From assembly GCF_932526225.1 (NCBI RefSeq), contig NC_064036.1:19678953-19742952 (forward strand): DNA of 64,000 nt, written 5' to 3'. The translations under genes were made by a program, and so were the position numbers. The stretch comes from Nematostella vectensis (Eukaryota; Cnidaria; Anthozoa; Actiniaria; Edwardsiidae). Position 1 is the stretch's first letter, and each line of letters begins with the position of its first letter. The notes under the pieces are model-generated. The model made no database searches and was not told where the DNA came from. It saw nothing but the letters and a program-made list of their open reading frames with translations. Positions 1 through 16,891 of the stretch are shown one piece after another.

Positions 1-1
1 A

Positions 2-94
2 GTGTCTGTGTACCCTTGTGATACATGTAGTAGGACGTTTGGACACAAAAGTGCTTTGAAGAGGCACAGGGCCGGGTGTCACGCCCTTGTGTGA
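2..94 (+). CDS. C-terminal end of a C2H2 zinc-finger protein (partial, last coding exon)
   Basis: Frame 2 reads VSVYPCDTCSRTF, then GHKSALKRHRAGCH, then ALV and a TGA stop at 92-94. This is a classic C2H2 zinc finger: Tyr-x-Cys-x2-Cys (Cys codons at 17 and 26), Phe at 38, Leu at 56, His at 65 and a second His at 80, so the final spacing is His-x4-His. Such fingers bind one zinc ion and usually contact DNA in nuclear regulators. Only 30 codons lie in the window, so the rest of the protein, the number of fingers and the family cannot be judged. The AG at 1-2 could be a splice acceptor, but the coding frame also runs open to the edge. A second Cys-x2-Cys-like motif follows the stop in another frame (90-110), suggesting a decayed further finger. 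The motif match is strong for so short a stretch. Confidence 0.75.
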   Translation: MSVYPCDTCSRTFGHKSALKRHRAGCHALV

Positions 95-223
95 TGCATG
101 TAGTACAACCATGGAGCTTAAAGCGGTAGAAAAAATATATATCACACGATTCAGGAACACATGAGAATGTGTCGCCCGAACTGCTTTGTTATGGAATTAA
201 TGGTAGGTCGATTAATATAAGTG

Positions 224-229
224 AATAAA
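224..229 (+). promoter_or_regulatory. Possible polyadenylation signal of the zinc-finger gene
   Basis: An AATAAA hexamer lies 130 bases after the zinc-finger stop codon, a normal distance for a 3' UTR. Another AATAAA occurs near 499. AATAAA is common by chance in AT-rich DNA, so this is only a plausible site. Confidence 0.35.
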
Positions 230-670
230 CCGTGCAGAGCCTTTCAGTATAGACGCGGTTGTAGTGGTTTCACCTCCTCCACAAGCGTCACCCCATTAAC
301 GTTGTCAAAGACTTGAATTTACTCGCACGAGAAATAGCGTCATGCGAATGTCTTCTCTACTTCACAAATATAAAGATTTCAATGTCCAATAGGTTATTAA
401 ATTTTATTCATTGACGTTATTGGCATCGTAGTTTTTACTCTCTGCGTCTTGGCGCATGTGGTACTGTAACTACGTTGAGTTTCATATACACCTATTTCAA
501 TAAACGTTGTCAGTTCAAATGGCGAATGGCAAGTAGCAAATGGCAGTTCTAAGACCAATCACTGCTTGTGGGCAAAGTATTACTTCAGAATAAAGAAGAT
601 AAGTAATATATAATCGCATAAATTAGTATCCACATCTTCTTACATTCCGCAATTTTTTTGATGGGAGAAC
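230..670. other. Intergenic stretch with no recognised feature
   Basis: AT-rich DNA with no open frame of useful length, no RNA gene and no clear repeat that I can see. It separates the zinc-finger 3' end from the minisatellite. Confidence 0.5.
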
Positions 671-1203
671 CCTAATAGCGCTTGAGTTCACTTTAACACC
701 CTAATAGCGCTTGAGTTCGCTTTTTCACCCTAGCGCTTGAGTTCGCTCTGTCACCTAATAGCGCTTGATTCCGATCTGTCACCCTAATAGCGCTTGATTT
801 CGCTCTAACTTCTTTCACCCTATAATAGCGCTTGATTTCGCTCTGTATTCCTAATAGCGTTTGAATGCGCTCTGACTTCTTTCACCCTAATAGCGCTTGA
901 TTTCGCTCTGTATTCCTAATAGCGTTTGATTTCGTTCTGACTTCTTTCACCCTAATACCGCTTGATTTCGCTCTGTCTTCCTAATAGCGCTTGATTTCGC
1001 TCTGTCTTCCTAATAGCGTTTGATTTCGCTCTGACTTCTTTCACCCTAATAGCGCTTGAGTTCGCTCTGACTTCTTTCACCCTAATAGCGCTTGAGTTCG
1101 CTTGATTTCGCTATGTCTTCCTAATAGCCCTTGATTTCTCTCTGACTTCTGTCGCCCTAATAGCGCTTATAAGTTTGTTCTGTTATTCTCTTTTACCCTA
1201 ATA
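671..1203. repeat. Degenerate minisatellite (CCTAATAGCGCTTGA-type)
   Basis: About sixteen copies of a unit built on CCTAATAGCGCTTGA followed by G/TTTCGCTCTG. Shorter units alternate with longer ones that carry an extra ACTTCTTTCAC spacer, so the period varies from roughly 25 to 37 bases. Point changes (GCGTTTGA, ACCGCTTGA) and small deletions are common, so the array is old or unstable. It is unrelated in sequence to the large satellite further right. Confidence 0.85.
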
Positions 1204-1409
1204 TAAATAATGTTACTTCCTTGTATATCGCGAGAATCATACATGGCTCTGTCGCCTTTTCAAGAGTTTTTATCACACCCTGAAAATTTTATTCTGTTTT
1301 ACGCAGTGCAATTTATTCAAATCCAGAGCGAAAAGACAGCAGTTTTCACGTTGATAAATAATCACCACAGGTAGCGCGCCATACAGGTAGCGCGCAAATT
1401 TTTCGTCTT
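1204..1409. other. Intergenic stretch with a short direct duplication
   Basis: No gene seen. The only structure is a 13-base direct repeat, ACAGGTAGCGCGC, present twice near 1367-1396, just left of the inverted repeat. Confidence 0.4.
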
Positions 1410-1524
1410 GATACCCTGGGTACCAGAGCCAGACTTCTCTCGTCCGGTGACGTTCGCTCGTCGCGGCATTTCGGCTGAGCGTCACTGGACGAGAGAAGTC
1501 TGGAGGCTCTTGTGCCCAGGCTAT
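1410..1524. mobile_element. MITE-like imperfect inverted repeat
   Basis: Two arms of about 45-50 bases face each other. The left arm (about 1410-1459) begins GATACCCTGGG and contains CAGACTTCTCTCGTCC. The right arm (about 1476-1524) contains its complement GGACGAGAGAAGTCTG and ends near GCCCAGGCTATC. They are separated by a loop of about 16 bases. Within the central 24 bases I see one mismatch. The structure resembles a small non-autonomous DNA element or a foldback remnant. No transposase is present and no target-site duplication is clear. Confidence 0.65.
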
Positions 1525-1895
1525 CGTCTTGGTAACTTGCCCCCTCCCCCCCACCCTGGGGGGGGTTACTCCCTATATCCATCGGACTGTGATCATCGTT
1601 GTATCTTTCACGGTGTAAATTTCGAGCCTTGGGTTTAGGGTTGAAAATGAGAATGCCCAGATCTTTTTTACCTCTGTATCTTTTAGGGTGTTTGTTTAGC
1701 CTGCCTTTTCGACCTCGAGAAATCTAACAATTCCAGTTACACATGATTACCATTTTTGTTATGACGTAACGGAGTGCTGAATGACTATTCTTATGCAAAT
1801 CCGTGAGGAACCAGAAGAATCTGATAAATTTCTTCCATTAGAGTCAGTTTTAAATAAACGTTTTTATTACAAATTATTAACGTTTGTTTGTTTTG

Positions 1896-2019
1896 AGGTA
1901 TCTTTTAAGGGGTAAATTCATGCCTAAACACGCCCACTTTAGTATCTTTTAGAGTTAAAATATAACCAGACCACGCCCAATTTAGTATTATTTAGGGTTG
2001 TTTTCAAAAAAATCCCGAC
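1896..2019. repeat. Short degenerate tandem repeat (about 43 bp)
   Basis: Two adjacent units share CACGCCCA, then TTTAGTAT and TTTAG (starting near 1938 and 1974). Related GTATCTTTTA-GG strings occur near 1896 and 1675. It is probably a fragment of an old dispersed repeat. Confidence 0.4.
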
Positions 2020-2057
2020 GATGATCCCCGTGCGTTTAATATCCGATTCCCTCCCCT

Positions 2058-2075
2058 CCCCCCCCCCCCCCCCCC
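2058..2075. repeat. Poly-C tract
   Basis: Eighteen consecutive C residues on the + strand, preceded by a C-rich CTCCCCTCCC segment. The exact length is uncertain because homopolymers sequence poorly. Confidence 0.9.
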
Positions 2076-2285
2076 GGGAACTTGGCATATGAATTTCTTT
2101 GGATTTATGATATAAGATGACTAAAGCTTCAACTTATCCAATTGTTTTAAGTCAAGGGATTGTGAAGTGCTACTGTTGATGTACATCAAATACTTATGTT
2201 TTGGGGTCTTGGAATTTAGGGCGCTGCGAATCTGTGGCCTTTATCGGATGTGCGTGGATGTGCGATAATTTATGCATAAAAGCGG

Positions 2286-2353
2286 GGCCATTTTACTCAC
2301 GCAAGGCGAGTCTTGTATGGGTGGTGAAAGAGGAACGAGTGAGTAAAATGGCC
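2286..2353. repeat. Perfect 15-bp inverted repeat
   Basis: GGCCATTTTACTCAC at 2286-2300 is the exact reverse complement of 2339-2353, with a 38-base loop. It could be a foldback element remnant or a hairpin in the upstream region of the JmjC gene. Short perfect arms alone do not prove function. Confidence 0.7.
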
Positions 2354-2440
2354 AATAGTACTCAGGAGTCCAACTCAACCCTTTACCTTACTATGTATAT
2401 GTACATTACTATAACTAAATAGACAAGGCGTTTCTTGTGT

Positions 2441-2525
2441 ACTTACTTAATTTTCGCGCATCCTAATTTTCGTGTCACTTTATTTTCGCGAATCTTCTAA
2501 AACGCGAAATTGGCGAAATTAAGTG
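2441..2525. repeat. Nested inverted repeats rich in TTTTCGCG
   Basis: An outer pair (ACTTAATTTTCGC near 2445 and GCGAAATTAAGT near 2513) encloses an inner pair (ATTTTCGCG at 2482-2490 and CGCGAAAT at 2503-2510). The nested palindromes suggest a small foldback or MITE remnant about 250 bases upstream of the JmjC start codon. A regulatory role is possible but unsupported. Confidence 0.45.
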
Positions 2526-2768
2526 TAATAAGGTATACAATTCTTTTACGTACTAGAATACAAACCGAGTGCTTGGGTTGCCTGTGTGATTTATGCAGGA
2601 TTTATCTGTTTATGCGCGCGAAAACCTCCCATCATACAGCAAGGAACGCCTGATGAGTATTGTCGAAGTTCTGTCAAGCAGATCGGGCCTTTTAGACGCT
2701 TCGAAAGGCGAGGATACTCGAAGAAGCGGAACAAGAGTAGATTTATAACAACACAAAGGCCTTTAACA

Positions 2769-7605
<4,837 letters not shown>

Positions 7606-7752
7606 TTAGCAGGCAGCGTAGTCCCGCGGCTTGTATTCGGGCTACCCATGGCTGGACCTGAGCCGCTTGGTAAATAATTTCCAGGGTATCCTGAAATAGA
7701 CTTAGACCCTAGGCTGAAGAGCAGTTTGGATTTACTGCTGCTTCAGTAAAAA

Positions 7753-7763
7753 AATAAAATAAA
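7753..7763 (+). promoter_or_regulatory. Likely polyadenylation signals of the JmjC gene
   Basis: Two overlapping AATAAA hexamers (7753-7758 and 7758-7763) lie about 150 bases after the stop codon. A further AATAAA occurs at 7951-7956, so alternative 3' ends are possible. Confidence 0.5.
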
Positions 7764-8169
7764 CAATTCCAAGCATATTTTTATAAAATGCAACTTTTAC
7801 AAAATGACCCATCCACGGATAAGCATCGTGTTATTTATGATAGCAATTTATTTACACATGCATGTAGGACCGCGCCTTTTTGGCCAGTCAGTAAAATAAT
7901 ATGCTGGTTGCATATAAATCTGTCAAAACCATTAAAATATAACTCTTATAAATAAAGCATACATGGAAACAATGATAAAATATAAAGAAATAAAAGAAAA
8001 GCTAGTAATTTTTGCGTTTTTGTTTGTTCGTTGATATTTATTTGGTTGGTTGATGTCCATTTGGCCAGATAATTGGTGTCCTGGGGGCATTTGAGGGGTT
8101 TTGTATTCTTTCCTATGTAGGTCTTATTTTATTCTATTCTTTCTTTTAAACAAGAGCTTCCGAGTGAAA
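7764..8169. other. AT-rich gap between the JmjC gene and the satellite
   Basis: No gene or repeat seen. It includes a T/G-rich segment (TTTGTTTGTTCGTTGATATTT near 8020) and runs directly into the first satellite monomer. Confidence 0.5.
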
Positions 8170-8819
8170 GTGTTAAAACCATTTTACCACCATTGTGTCT
8201 AGAGACCATTTTACCACCATTGTGTAAAAAGACCATTTTACCACCATTATGTCTAGAGACCATTTTACAACCATTATGTCTAGAGACCATTTTACCACCA
8301 TTGTGTGAAAAGACCATTTTACCACCATTATGCATAGAGACCATTTTACCACCATTATGTCTAGAGACCGTTTTACCACCATTGTGTGAAAAGACCATTT
8401 TACCACCATTATGTCTAGAGACCATTTTACCACCATTGTGTGAAAATACCATTTTACCACCATTATGTCCAGAGACCATTTTACCACCATTATGTCTAAA
8501 GACCATTTTACCACCATTGTGTGAAAAGACCATTTTACCACCATTATGTCTAGAGACCATTTTACCACCATTGTGTGAAAAGACCATTTTACCACCATTA
8601 TGCATAGAGACCATTTTACCACCATTATGTCTAGAGACCATTTTACCACCATTATGTCTAGAGACCATTTTACCACCATTGTGTGAAAAGACCATTTTAC
8701 CACCATTATGTCTAGAGACCATTTTACCACCATTATGTCTAGAGACCATTTTACCACCATTGTGTGAAAAGACCATTTTACCACCATTATGTCTAGAGAC
8801 CATTTTACAACCATTGTGT

Positions 8820-10353
8820 CTAAAGACCATTTACCACCATTATGTCTAGAGACCATTTTACCACCATTATGTCTAGAGACCATTTTACCACCATTGTGTG
8901 AAAATACCATTTTACCACCATTATGCATAGAGACCATTTTACCACCATTGTGTATAGAGACCATTTTACCACCATTATGTCTAGAGACCATTTTACCACC
9001 ATTATGTCTAGAGACCATTTTACCACCATTATGCATAGAGACCATTGACCAACATTGTGTCTAGAGACCATTTTACCACCATTGTGTGAAAAGAACATTT
9101 TACCACCATTACGTCTAGAGACCATTTTACCACCATTATGTCTAGAGACCATTTTACCACCATTATGTCTAGAGACCATTTTACCACCATTGTGTCTAGA
9201 GACCATTGACCACCATTGTGTCTAGAGACCATTTTACCACCATTGTGTGAAAAGATCATTTTACCACCATTATGTCTAGAGACCATTTTACCACCATTAT
9301 GTCTAGAGACCATTTTACCACCATTGTGTCTAGAGACCATTGACCACCATTGTGTCTAGAGACCATTTTACCACCATTGTGTAAAAAGACCATTTTACCA
9401 CCATTATGTCTAGAGACCATTTTACAACCATTATGTCTAGAGACCATTTTACCACCATTGTGTGAAAAGACCATTTTACCACCATTATGCCTAGAGACCA
9501 TTTTACCACCATTGTGTGAAAAGACCATTTTACCACCATTATGTCTAGAGACCATTTTACCACCATTGTGTGAAAAGACCATTTTACCACCATTATGTCT
9601 AGAGACCATTTTACCACCATTATGTCTAAAGACCATTTTACCACCATTGTGTGAAAAGACCATTTTACCACCATTATGTCTAGAGACCATTTTACCACCA
9701 TTGTGTGAAAAGACCATTTTACCACCATTATGCATAGAGACCATTTACCACTAGAGACCATTTTACAACCATTGTGTCTAGAGACCATTTTACCACCATT
9801 ATGTCTAGAGACCATTTTACCACCATTATGTCTAGAGACCATTTTACCACCATTATGTCTAGAGACCATTTTACCACCATTATGTCTAGAGACCATTTTA
9901 CCACCATTACGTCTAGAGACCATTTTACCACCATTGTGTCTAAAGACCATTTACCACCATTATGTCTAGAGACCATTTTACCACCATTATGTCTAGAGAC
10001 CATTTTACCACCATTGTGTGAAAATACCATTTTACCACCATTATGCATAGAGACCATTTTACCACCATTGTGTATAGAGACCATTTTACCACCATTATGT
10101 CTAGAGACCATTTTACCACCATTATGTCTAGAGACCATTTTACCACCATTATGCATAGAGACCATTGACCAACATTTTGTCTAGAGACCATTTTACCACC
10201 ATTGTGTGAAAAGAACATTTTACCACCATTACGTCTAGAGACCATTTTACCACCATTATGTCTAGAGACCATTTTACCACCATTATGTCCAGAGACCATT
10301 TTACCACCATTATGTCTAGAGACCATTTTACCACCATTGTGTCTAGAGACCAT
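8820..10353. repeat. Higher-order block repeated at 14927-16460
   Basis: Monomer order and length variants at 8820-10353, including the CATTGACCAAC monomer near 9045, recur with a 6,107-bp offset. The part from 9728 on also recurs with a 2,252-bp offset (11980-12600). Confidence 0.75.
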
Positions 10354-11015
10354 TGACCACCATTGTGTCTAGAGACCATTTTACCACCATTGTGTAAAAA
10401 GACCATTTTACAACCATTATGTCTAGAGACCATTTTACCACCATTATGTCTAGAGACCATTTTACCACCATTGTGTGAAAAGACCATTTTACCACCATTA
10501 TGTCTAGAGACCATTTTACCACCATTGTGTGAAAAGACCATTTTACCACTATTATGTCTAGAGACCATTTTACCACCATTGTGTGAAAAGACCATTTTAC
10601 CACCATTATGTCTAGAGACCATTTTACCACCATTATGTCTAAAGACCATTTTACCACCATTGTGTGAAAAGACCATTTTACCACCATTGTGTGAAAAGAC
10701 CATTTTACCACCATTATGTCTAGAGACCATTTTACCACCATTGTGTGAAAAGACCATTTTACCACCATTACGTCTAGAGACCATTTTACCACCATTATGT
10801 CTAGAGACCATTTTACCACCATTATGTCCAGAGACCATTTTACCACCATTATGTCTAGAGACCATTTTACCACCATTGTGTCTAGAGACCATTGACCACC
10901 ATTGTGTCTAGAGACCATTTTACCACCATTGTGTGAAAAGATCATTTTACCACCATTATGTCTAGAGACCATTTTACCACCATTATGTCTAAAGACCATT
11001 TTACCACCATTGTGT

Positions 11016-13225
11016 CTAGAGACCATTGACCACCATTGTGTCTAGAGACCATTTTACCACCATTGTGTAAAAAGACCATTTTACCACCATTATGTCTAGA
11101 GACCATTTTACAACCATTATGTCTAGAGACCATTTTACCACCATTGTGTGAAAAGACCATTTTACCACCATTGTGTGAAAAGACCATTTTACCACCATTA
11201 TGTCTAGAGACCATTTTACCACCATTATACCTAGAGACCATTTTACAACCATTGTGTCTAGAGACCATTTTACAACCATTATGTCTAGAGACCATTTTAC
11301 CACCATTGTGTAAAAAGACCATTTTACCACCATTATGTCTAGAGACCATTTTACCACCATTATGTCTAGAGACCATTTTACCACCATTGTGTGAAAAGAC
11401 CATTTTACCACCATTATGTCTAGAGACCATTTTACCACCATTGTGTAAAAAGACCATTTTATCACCATTATGCTAGAGACCATTTTACCACCATTATACC
11501 TAGAGACCATTTTACAACCATTGTGTCTAGAGACCATTTTACAACCATTATGTCTAGAGACCATTTTACCACCATTGTGTGAAAAGACCATTTTACCACC
11601 ATTATGTCTAGTGACCATTTTACCACCATTGTATGAAAAGACCATTTTACCACCATTATGCATAGGGACCATTTTACCACCATTATGTCTAGAGACCATT
11701 TTACCACCATTGTGTGAAAAGACCATTTTACCACCATTATGCCTAGAGACCATTTTACCACCATTGTGTGAAAAGACCATTTTACCACCATTATGTCTAG
11801 AGACCATTTTACCACCATTGTGTGAAAAGACCATTTTACCACCATTATGTCTAGAGACCATTTTACCACCATTATGTCTAAAGACCATTTTACCACCATT
11901 GTGTGAAAAGACCATTTTACCACCATTATGTCTAGAGACCATTTTACCACCATTGTGTGAAAAGACCATTTTACCACCATTATGCATAGAGACCATTTAC
12001 CACTAGAGACCATTTTACAACCATTGTGTCTAGAGACCATTTTACCACCATTATGTCTAGAGACCATTTTACCACCATTATGTCTAGAGACCATTTTACC
12101 ACCATTATGTCTAGAGACCATTTTACCACCATTATGTCTAGAGACAATTTTACCACCATTACGTCTAGAGACCATTTTACAACCATTGTGTCTAAAGACC
12201 ATTTACCACCATTATGTCTAGAGACCATTTTACCACCATTATGTCTAGAGACCATTTTACCACCATTGTGTGAAAATACCATTTTACCACCATTATGCAT
12301 AGAGACCATTTTACCACCATTGTGTATAGAGAACATTTTACCACCATTATGTCTAGAGACCATTTTACCACCATTATGTCTAGAGACCATTTTACCACCA
12401 TTATGCATAGAGACCATTGACCAACACTTTGTCTAGAGACCATTTTACCACCATTGTGTGAAAAGAACATTTTACCACCATTACGTCTAGAGACCATTTT
12501 ACCACCATTATGTCTAGAGACCATTTTACCACCATTATGTCCAGAGACCATTTTACCACCATTGTGTGAAAATACAATTTTACCACCATTGTGTCTAGAG
12601 ACCATTGACCACCATTGTGTCTAGAGACCATTTTACCACCATTGTGTAAAAAGACCATTTTACCACCATTATGTCTAGAGACCATTTTACCACCATTATG
12701 TCTAGAGACCATTTTACCACCATTGTGTGAAAAGAACATTTTACCACCATTATGTCTAGAGACCATTTTACCACCATTGTGTAAAAAGACCATTTTATCA
12801 CCATTATGCATAGAGACCATTTTACCACCATTATACCTAGAGACCATTTTACAACCATTGTGTCTAGAGACCATTTTACAACCATTATGTCTAGAGACCA
12901 TTTTACCACCATTGTGTGAAAAGACCATTTTACCACCATTATGTCTAGTGACCATTTTACCACCATTGTATGAAAAGACCATTTTACCACCATTATGCAT
13001 AGGGACCATTTTACCACCATTATGTCTAGAGACCATTTTACAACCATTGTGTCTAGAGACCATTTTACCACCATTGTGTGAAAAGACCATTTTACCACCA
13101 TTATGCATAGAGACCATTTTACCACCATTATGTCTAAAGACCATTTTACCACCATTATGTCTAGAGACCATTTTACAACCATTTTGTCTAGAGACCATTT
13201 TACCACCATTATGTCTAGAGACCAT
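11016..13225. repeat. Higher-order block repeated at 17474-19629
   Basis: Variant order at 11016-12600 and beyond recurs 6,458 bp downstream, including the rare ATGCTAGAG 26-bp monomer (near 11470 and 17930) and the ATACCTAGA monomers. A related block starts 888 bp after 12401 (13289-14113). Its counterpart at 18859-19629 lacks two monomers (54 bp). Confidence 0.8.
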
Positions 13226-14160
13226 TTACCACAATTATGTCTAAAGACCATTTTACCACCATTATGTCTAGAGACCATTTTACCACCATTATGCATAGAG
13301 ACCATTGACCAACACTTTGTCTAGAGACCATTTTACCACCATTGTGTGAAAAGAACATTTTACCACCATTACGTCTAGAGACCATTTTACCACCATTATG
13401 TCTAGAGACCATTTTACCACCATTATGTCCAGAGACCATTTTACCACCATTGTGTGAAAATACAATTTTACCACCATTGTGTCTAGAGACCATTGACCAC
13501 CATTGTGTCTAGAGACCATTTTACCACCATTGTGTAAAAAGACCATTTTACCACCATTATGTCTAGAGACCATTTTACCACCATTATGTCTAGAGACCAT
13601 TTTACCACCATTGTGTGAAAAGACCATTTTACCACCATTATGTCTAGAGACCATTTTACCACCATTGTGTAAAAAGACCATTTTATCACCATTATGCATA
13701 GAGACCATTTTACCACCATTATACCTAGAGACCATTTTACAACCATTGTGTCTAGAGACCATTTTACAACCATTATGTCTAGAGACCATTTTACCACCAT
13801 TGTGTGAAAAGACCATTTTACCACCATTATGTCTAGTGACCATTTTACCACCATTGTATGAAAAGACCATTTTACCACCATTATGCATAGGGACCATTTT
13901 ACCACCATTATGTCTAGAGACCATTTTACAACCATTGTGTCTAGAGACCATTTTACCACCATTGTGTGAAAAGACCATTTTACCACCATTATGCATAGAG
14001 ACCATTTTACCACCATTATGTCTAAAGACCATTTTACCACCATTATGTCTAGAGACCATTTTACAACCATTTTGTCTAGAGACCATTTTACCACCATTAT
14101 GTCTAGAGACCATTTACCACAATTATGTCTAAAGACCATTTTACCACCATTATGTCTAGA

Positions 14161-14290
14161 GACCATTTACCACCATTATGTCTAGAGACCATTACCACCA
14201 TTATGTCTAGAGACCATTTACCACCATTATGTCTAGAGACCATTTACCACCATTATGTCTAGAGACCATTTACCACCATTGTGTCTAGAG
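14161..14290. repeat. Cluster of 26-bp and 25-bp monomers (representative)
   Basis: Five or more consecutive monomers have CATTTACC instead of CATTTTACC (26 bp), and one has CATTACC (25 bp). The same cluster with the 25-bp member recurs near 19680, 23072, 24865, 25740, 26695, 30140, 31960, 34680, 38565, 40845, 45265, 49175, 52735 and 55565. It marks higher-order units and breaks every reading frame at those places. Confidence 0.85.
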
Positions 14291-16891
14291 ACCATTTTAC
14301 CACCATTATGTCTAGAGACCATTTTACCACCATTATGTCTAGAGACCATTTTACCACCATTGTGTGAAAAGACCATTTTACCACCATTATGTCTAGAGAC
14401 CATTTTACCACCATTATGTCTAGAGACCATTTTACCACCATTATGTCTAGAGACCATTTACCACCATTGTGTGAAAAGACCATTTTACCACCATTATGTC
14501 TAGAAACCATTTTACCACCATTGTGTGAAAAGACCATTTTACCACTATTATGTCTAGAGACCATTTTACCACCATTGTGTGAAAAGACCATTTTACCACC
14601 ATTATGTCTAGAGACCATTTTACCACCATTATGTCTAAAGACCATTTTACCACCATTGTGTGAAAAGACCATTTTACCACCATTGTGTGAAAAGACCATT
14701 TTACCACCATTATGCATAGAGACCATTTACCACTAGAGACCATTTTACAACCATTGTGTCTAGAGACCATTTTACCACCATTATGTCTAGAGACCATTTT
14801 ACCACCATTATGTCTAGAGACCATTTTACCACCATTATGTCTAGAGACCATTTTACCACCATTATGTGGTTATGTGGTATTATTTTACCACCATTACGTC
14901 TAGAGACCATTTTACAACCATTGTGTCTAAAGACCATTTACCACCATTATGTCTAGAGACCATTTTACCACCATTATGTCTAGAGACCATTTTACCACCA
15001 TTGTGTGAAAATACCATTTTACCACCATTATGCATAGAGACCATTTTACCACCATTGTGTATAGAGACCATTTTACCACCATTATGTCTAGAGACCATTT
15101 TACCACCATTATGTCTAGAGACCATTTTACCACCATTATGCATAGAGACCATTGACCAACATTGTGTCTAGAGACCATTTTACCACCATTGTGTGAAAAG
15201 AACATTTTACCACCATTACGTCTAGAGACCATTTTACCACCATTATGTCTAGAGACCATTTTACCACCATTATGTCTAGAGACCATTTTACCACCATTGT
15301 GTCTAGAGACCATTGACCACCATTGTGTCTAGAGACCATTTTACCACCATTGTGTAAAAAGATCATTTTACCACCATTATGTCTAGAGACCATTTTACCA
15401 CCATTATGTCTAGAGACCATTTTACCACCATTGTGTCTAGAGACCATTGACCACCATTGTGTCTAGAGACCATTTTACCACCATTGTGTAAAAAGACCAT
15501 TTTACCACCATTATGTCTAGAGACCATTTTACAACCATTATGTCTAGAGACCATTTTACCACCATTGTGTGAAAAGACCATTTTACCACCATTATGCCTA
15601 GAGACCATTTTACCACCATTGTATGAAAAGACCATTTTACCACCATTATGTCTAGAGACCATTTTACCACCATTGTGTGAAAAGACCATTTTACCACCAT
15701 TATGTCTAGAGACCATTTTACCACCATTATGTCTAAAGACCATTTTACCACCATTGTGTGAAAAGACCATTTTACCACCATTATGTCTAGAGACCATTTT
15801 ACCACCATTGTGTGAAAAGACCATTTTACCACCATTATTCATAGAGACCATTTACCACTAGAGACCATTTTACAACCATTGTGTCTAGAGACCATTTTAC
15901 CACCATTATGTCTAGAGACCATTTCACCACCATTATGTCTAGAGACCATTTTACCACCATTATGTCTAGAGACCATTTTACCACCATTATGTCTAGAGAC
16001 CATTTTACCACCATTACGTCTAGAGACCATTTTACCACCATTGTGTCTAAAGACCATTTACCACCATTATGTCTAGAGACCATTTTACCACCATTATGTC
16101 TAGAGACCATTTTACCACCATTGTGTGAAAATACCATTTTACCACCATTATGCATAGAGACCATTTTACCACCATTGTGTATAGAGACCATTTTACCACC
16201 ATTATGTCTAGAGACCATTTTACCACCATTATGTCTAGAGACCATTTTACCACCATTATGCATAGAGACCATTGACCAACATTTTGTCTAGAGACCATTT
16301 TACCACCATTGTGTGAAAAGAACATTTTACCACCATTACGTCTAGAGACCATTTTACCACCATTATGTCTAGAGACCATTTTACCACCATTATGTCCAGA
16401 GACCATTTTACCACCATTATGTCTAGAGACCATTTTACCACCATTGTGTCTAGAGACCATTGACCACCATTGTGTCTAGAGACCATTTTACCACCATTGT
16501 GTAAAAAGACCATTTTACAACCATTATGTCTAGAGACCATTTTACCACCATTATGTCTAGAGACCATTTTACCACCATTGTGTGAAAAGACCATTTTACC
16601 ACCATTATGTCTAGAGACCATTTTACCACCATTGTGTGAAAAGACCATTTTACTACTATTATGTCTAGAGACCATTTTACCACCATTGTGTGAAAAGACC
16701 ATTTTACCACCATTATGTCTAGAGACCATTTTACCACCATTATGTCTAAAGACCATTTTACCACCATTGTGTGAAAAGACCATTTTACCACCATTGTGTG
16801 AAAAGACCATTTTACCACCATTATGTCTAGAGACCATTTTACCACCATTATGTCTAGAGACCATTTTACCACCATTGTGTCTAGAGACCAT
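14233..16891. repeat. Higher-order block repeated near 19749 and 27240
   Basis: The segment from 14233 recurs at 19749 (offset 5,516), carrying the TGTGGTTATGTGG monomer. The stretch 20226-20856 recurs at 27240-27870 (offset 7,014) with the rare ATGCATAGATTCC monomer. Confidence 0.75.
14865..14880. repeat. Monomer with inserted TGTGGTTATGTGGTAT (diagnostic variant)
   Basis: The variable segment is replaced by TGTGGTTATGTGGTAT before TTTTACC. The same odd monomer occurs at 20381, 27395, 41571, 45993 and 49904. Such a rare variant arising once and being copied is the simplest explanation, so it tracks the duplication history. Confidence 0.9.

Noticed and set aside
1273-1638. Overlapping open frames on both strands around the inverted repeat
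   Set aside because: They cover the foldback structure, show no domain or codon pattern, and mirror each other because the arms are complementary.
2286-2353. Relationship between the GGCCATTTTACTCAC hairpin and the satellite core
   Set aside because: They share only CCATTTTAC, which is short enough to be chance; no monomer-like period surrounds the hairpin.
2586-2768. 61-residue N-terminal extension of the JmjC protein
   Set aside because: The upstream in-frame ATG at 2586 precedes a basic, unstructured stretch and would bury the signal peptide that begins at 2769. It is more likely 5' UTR.
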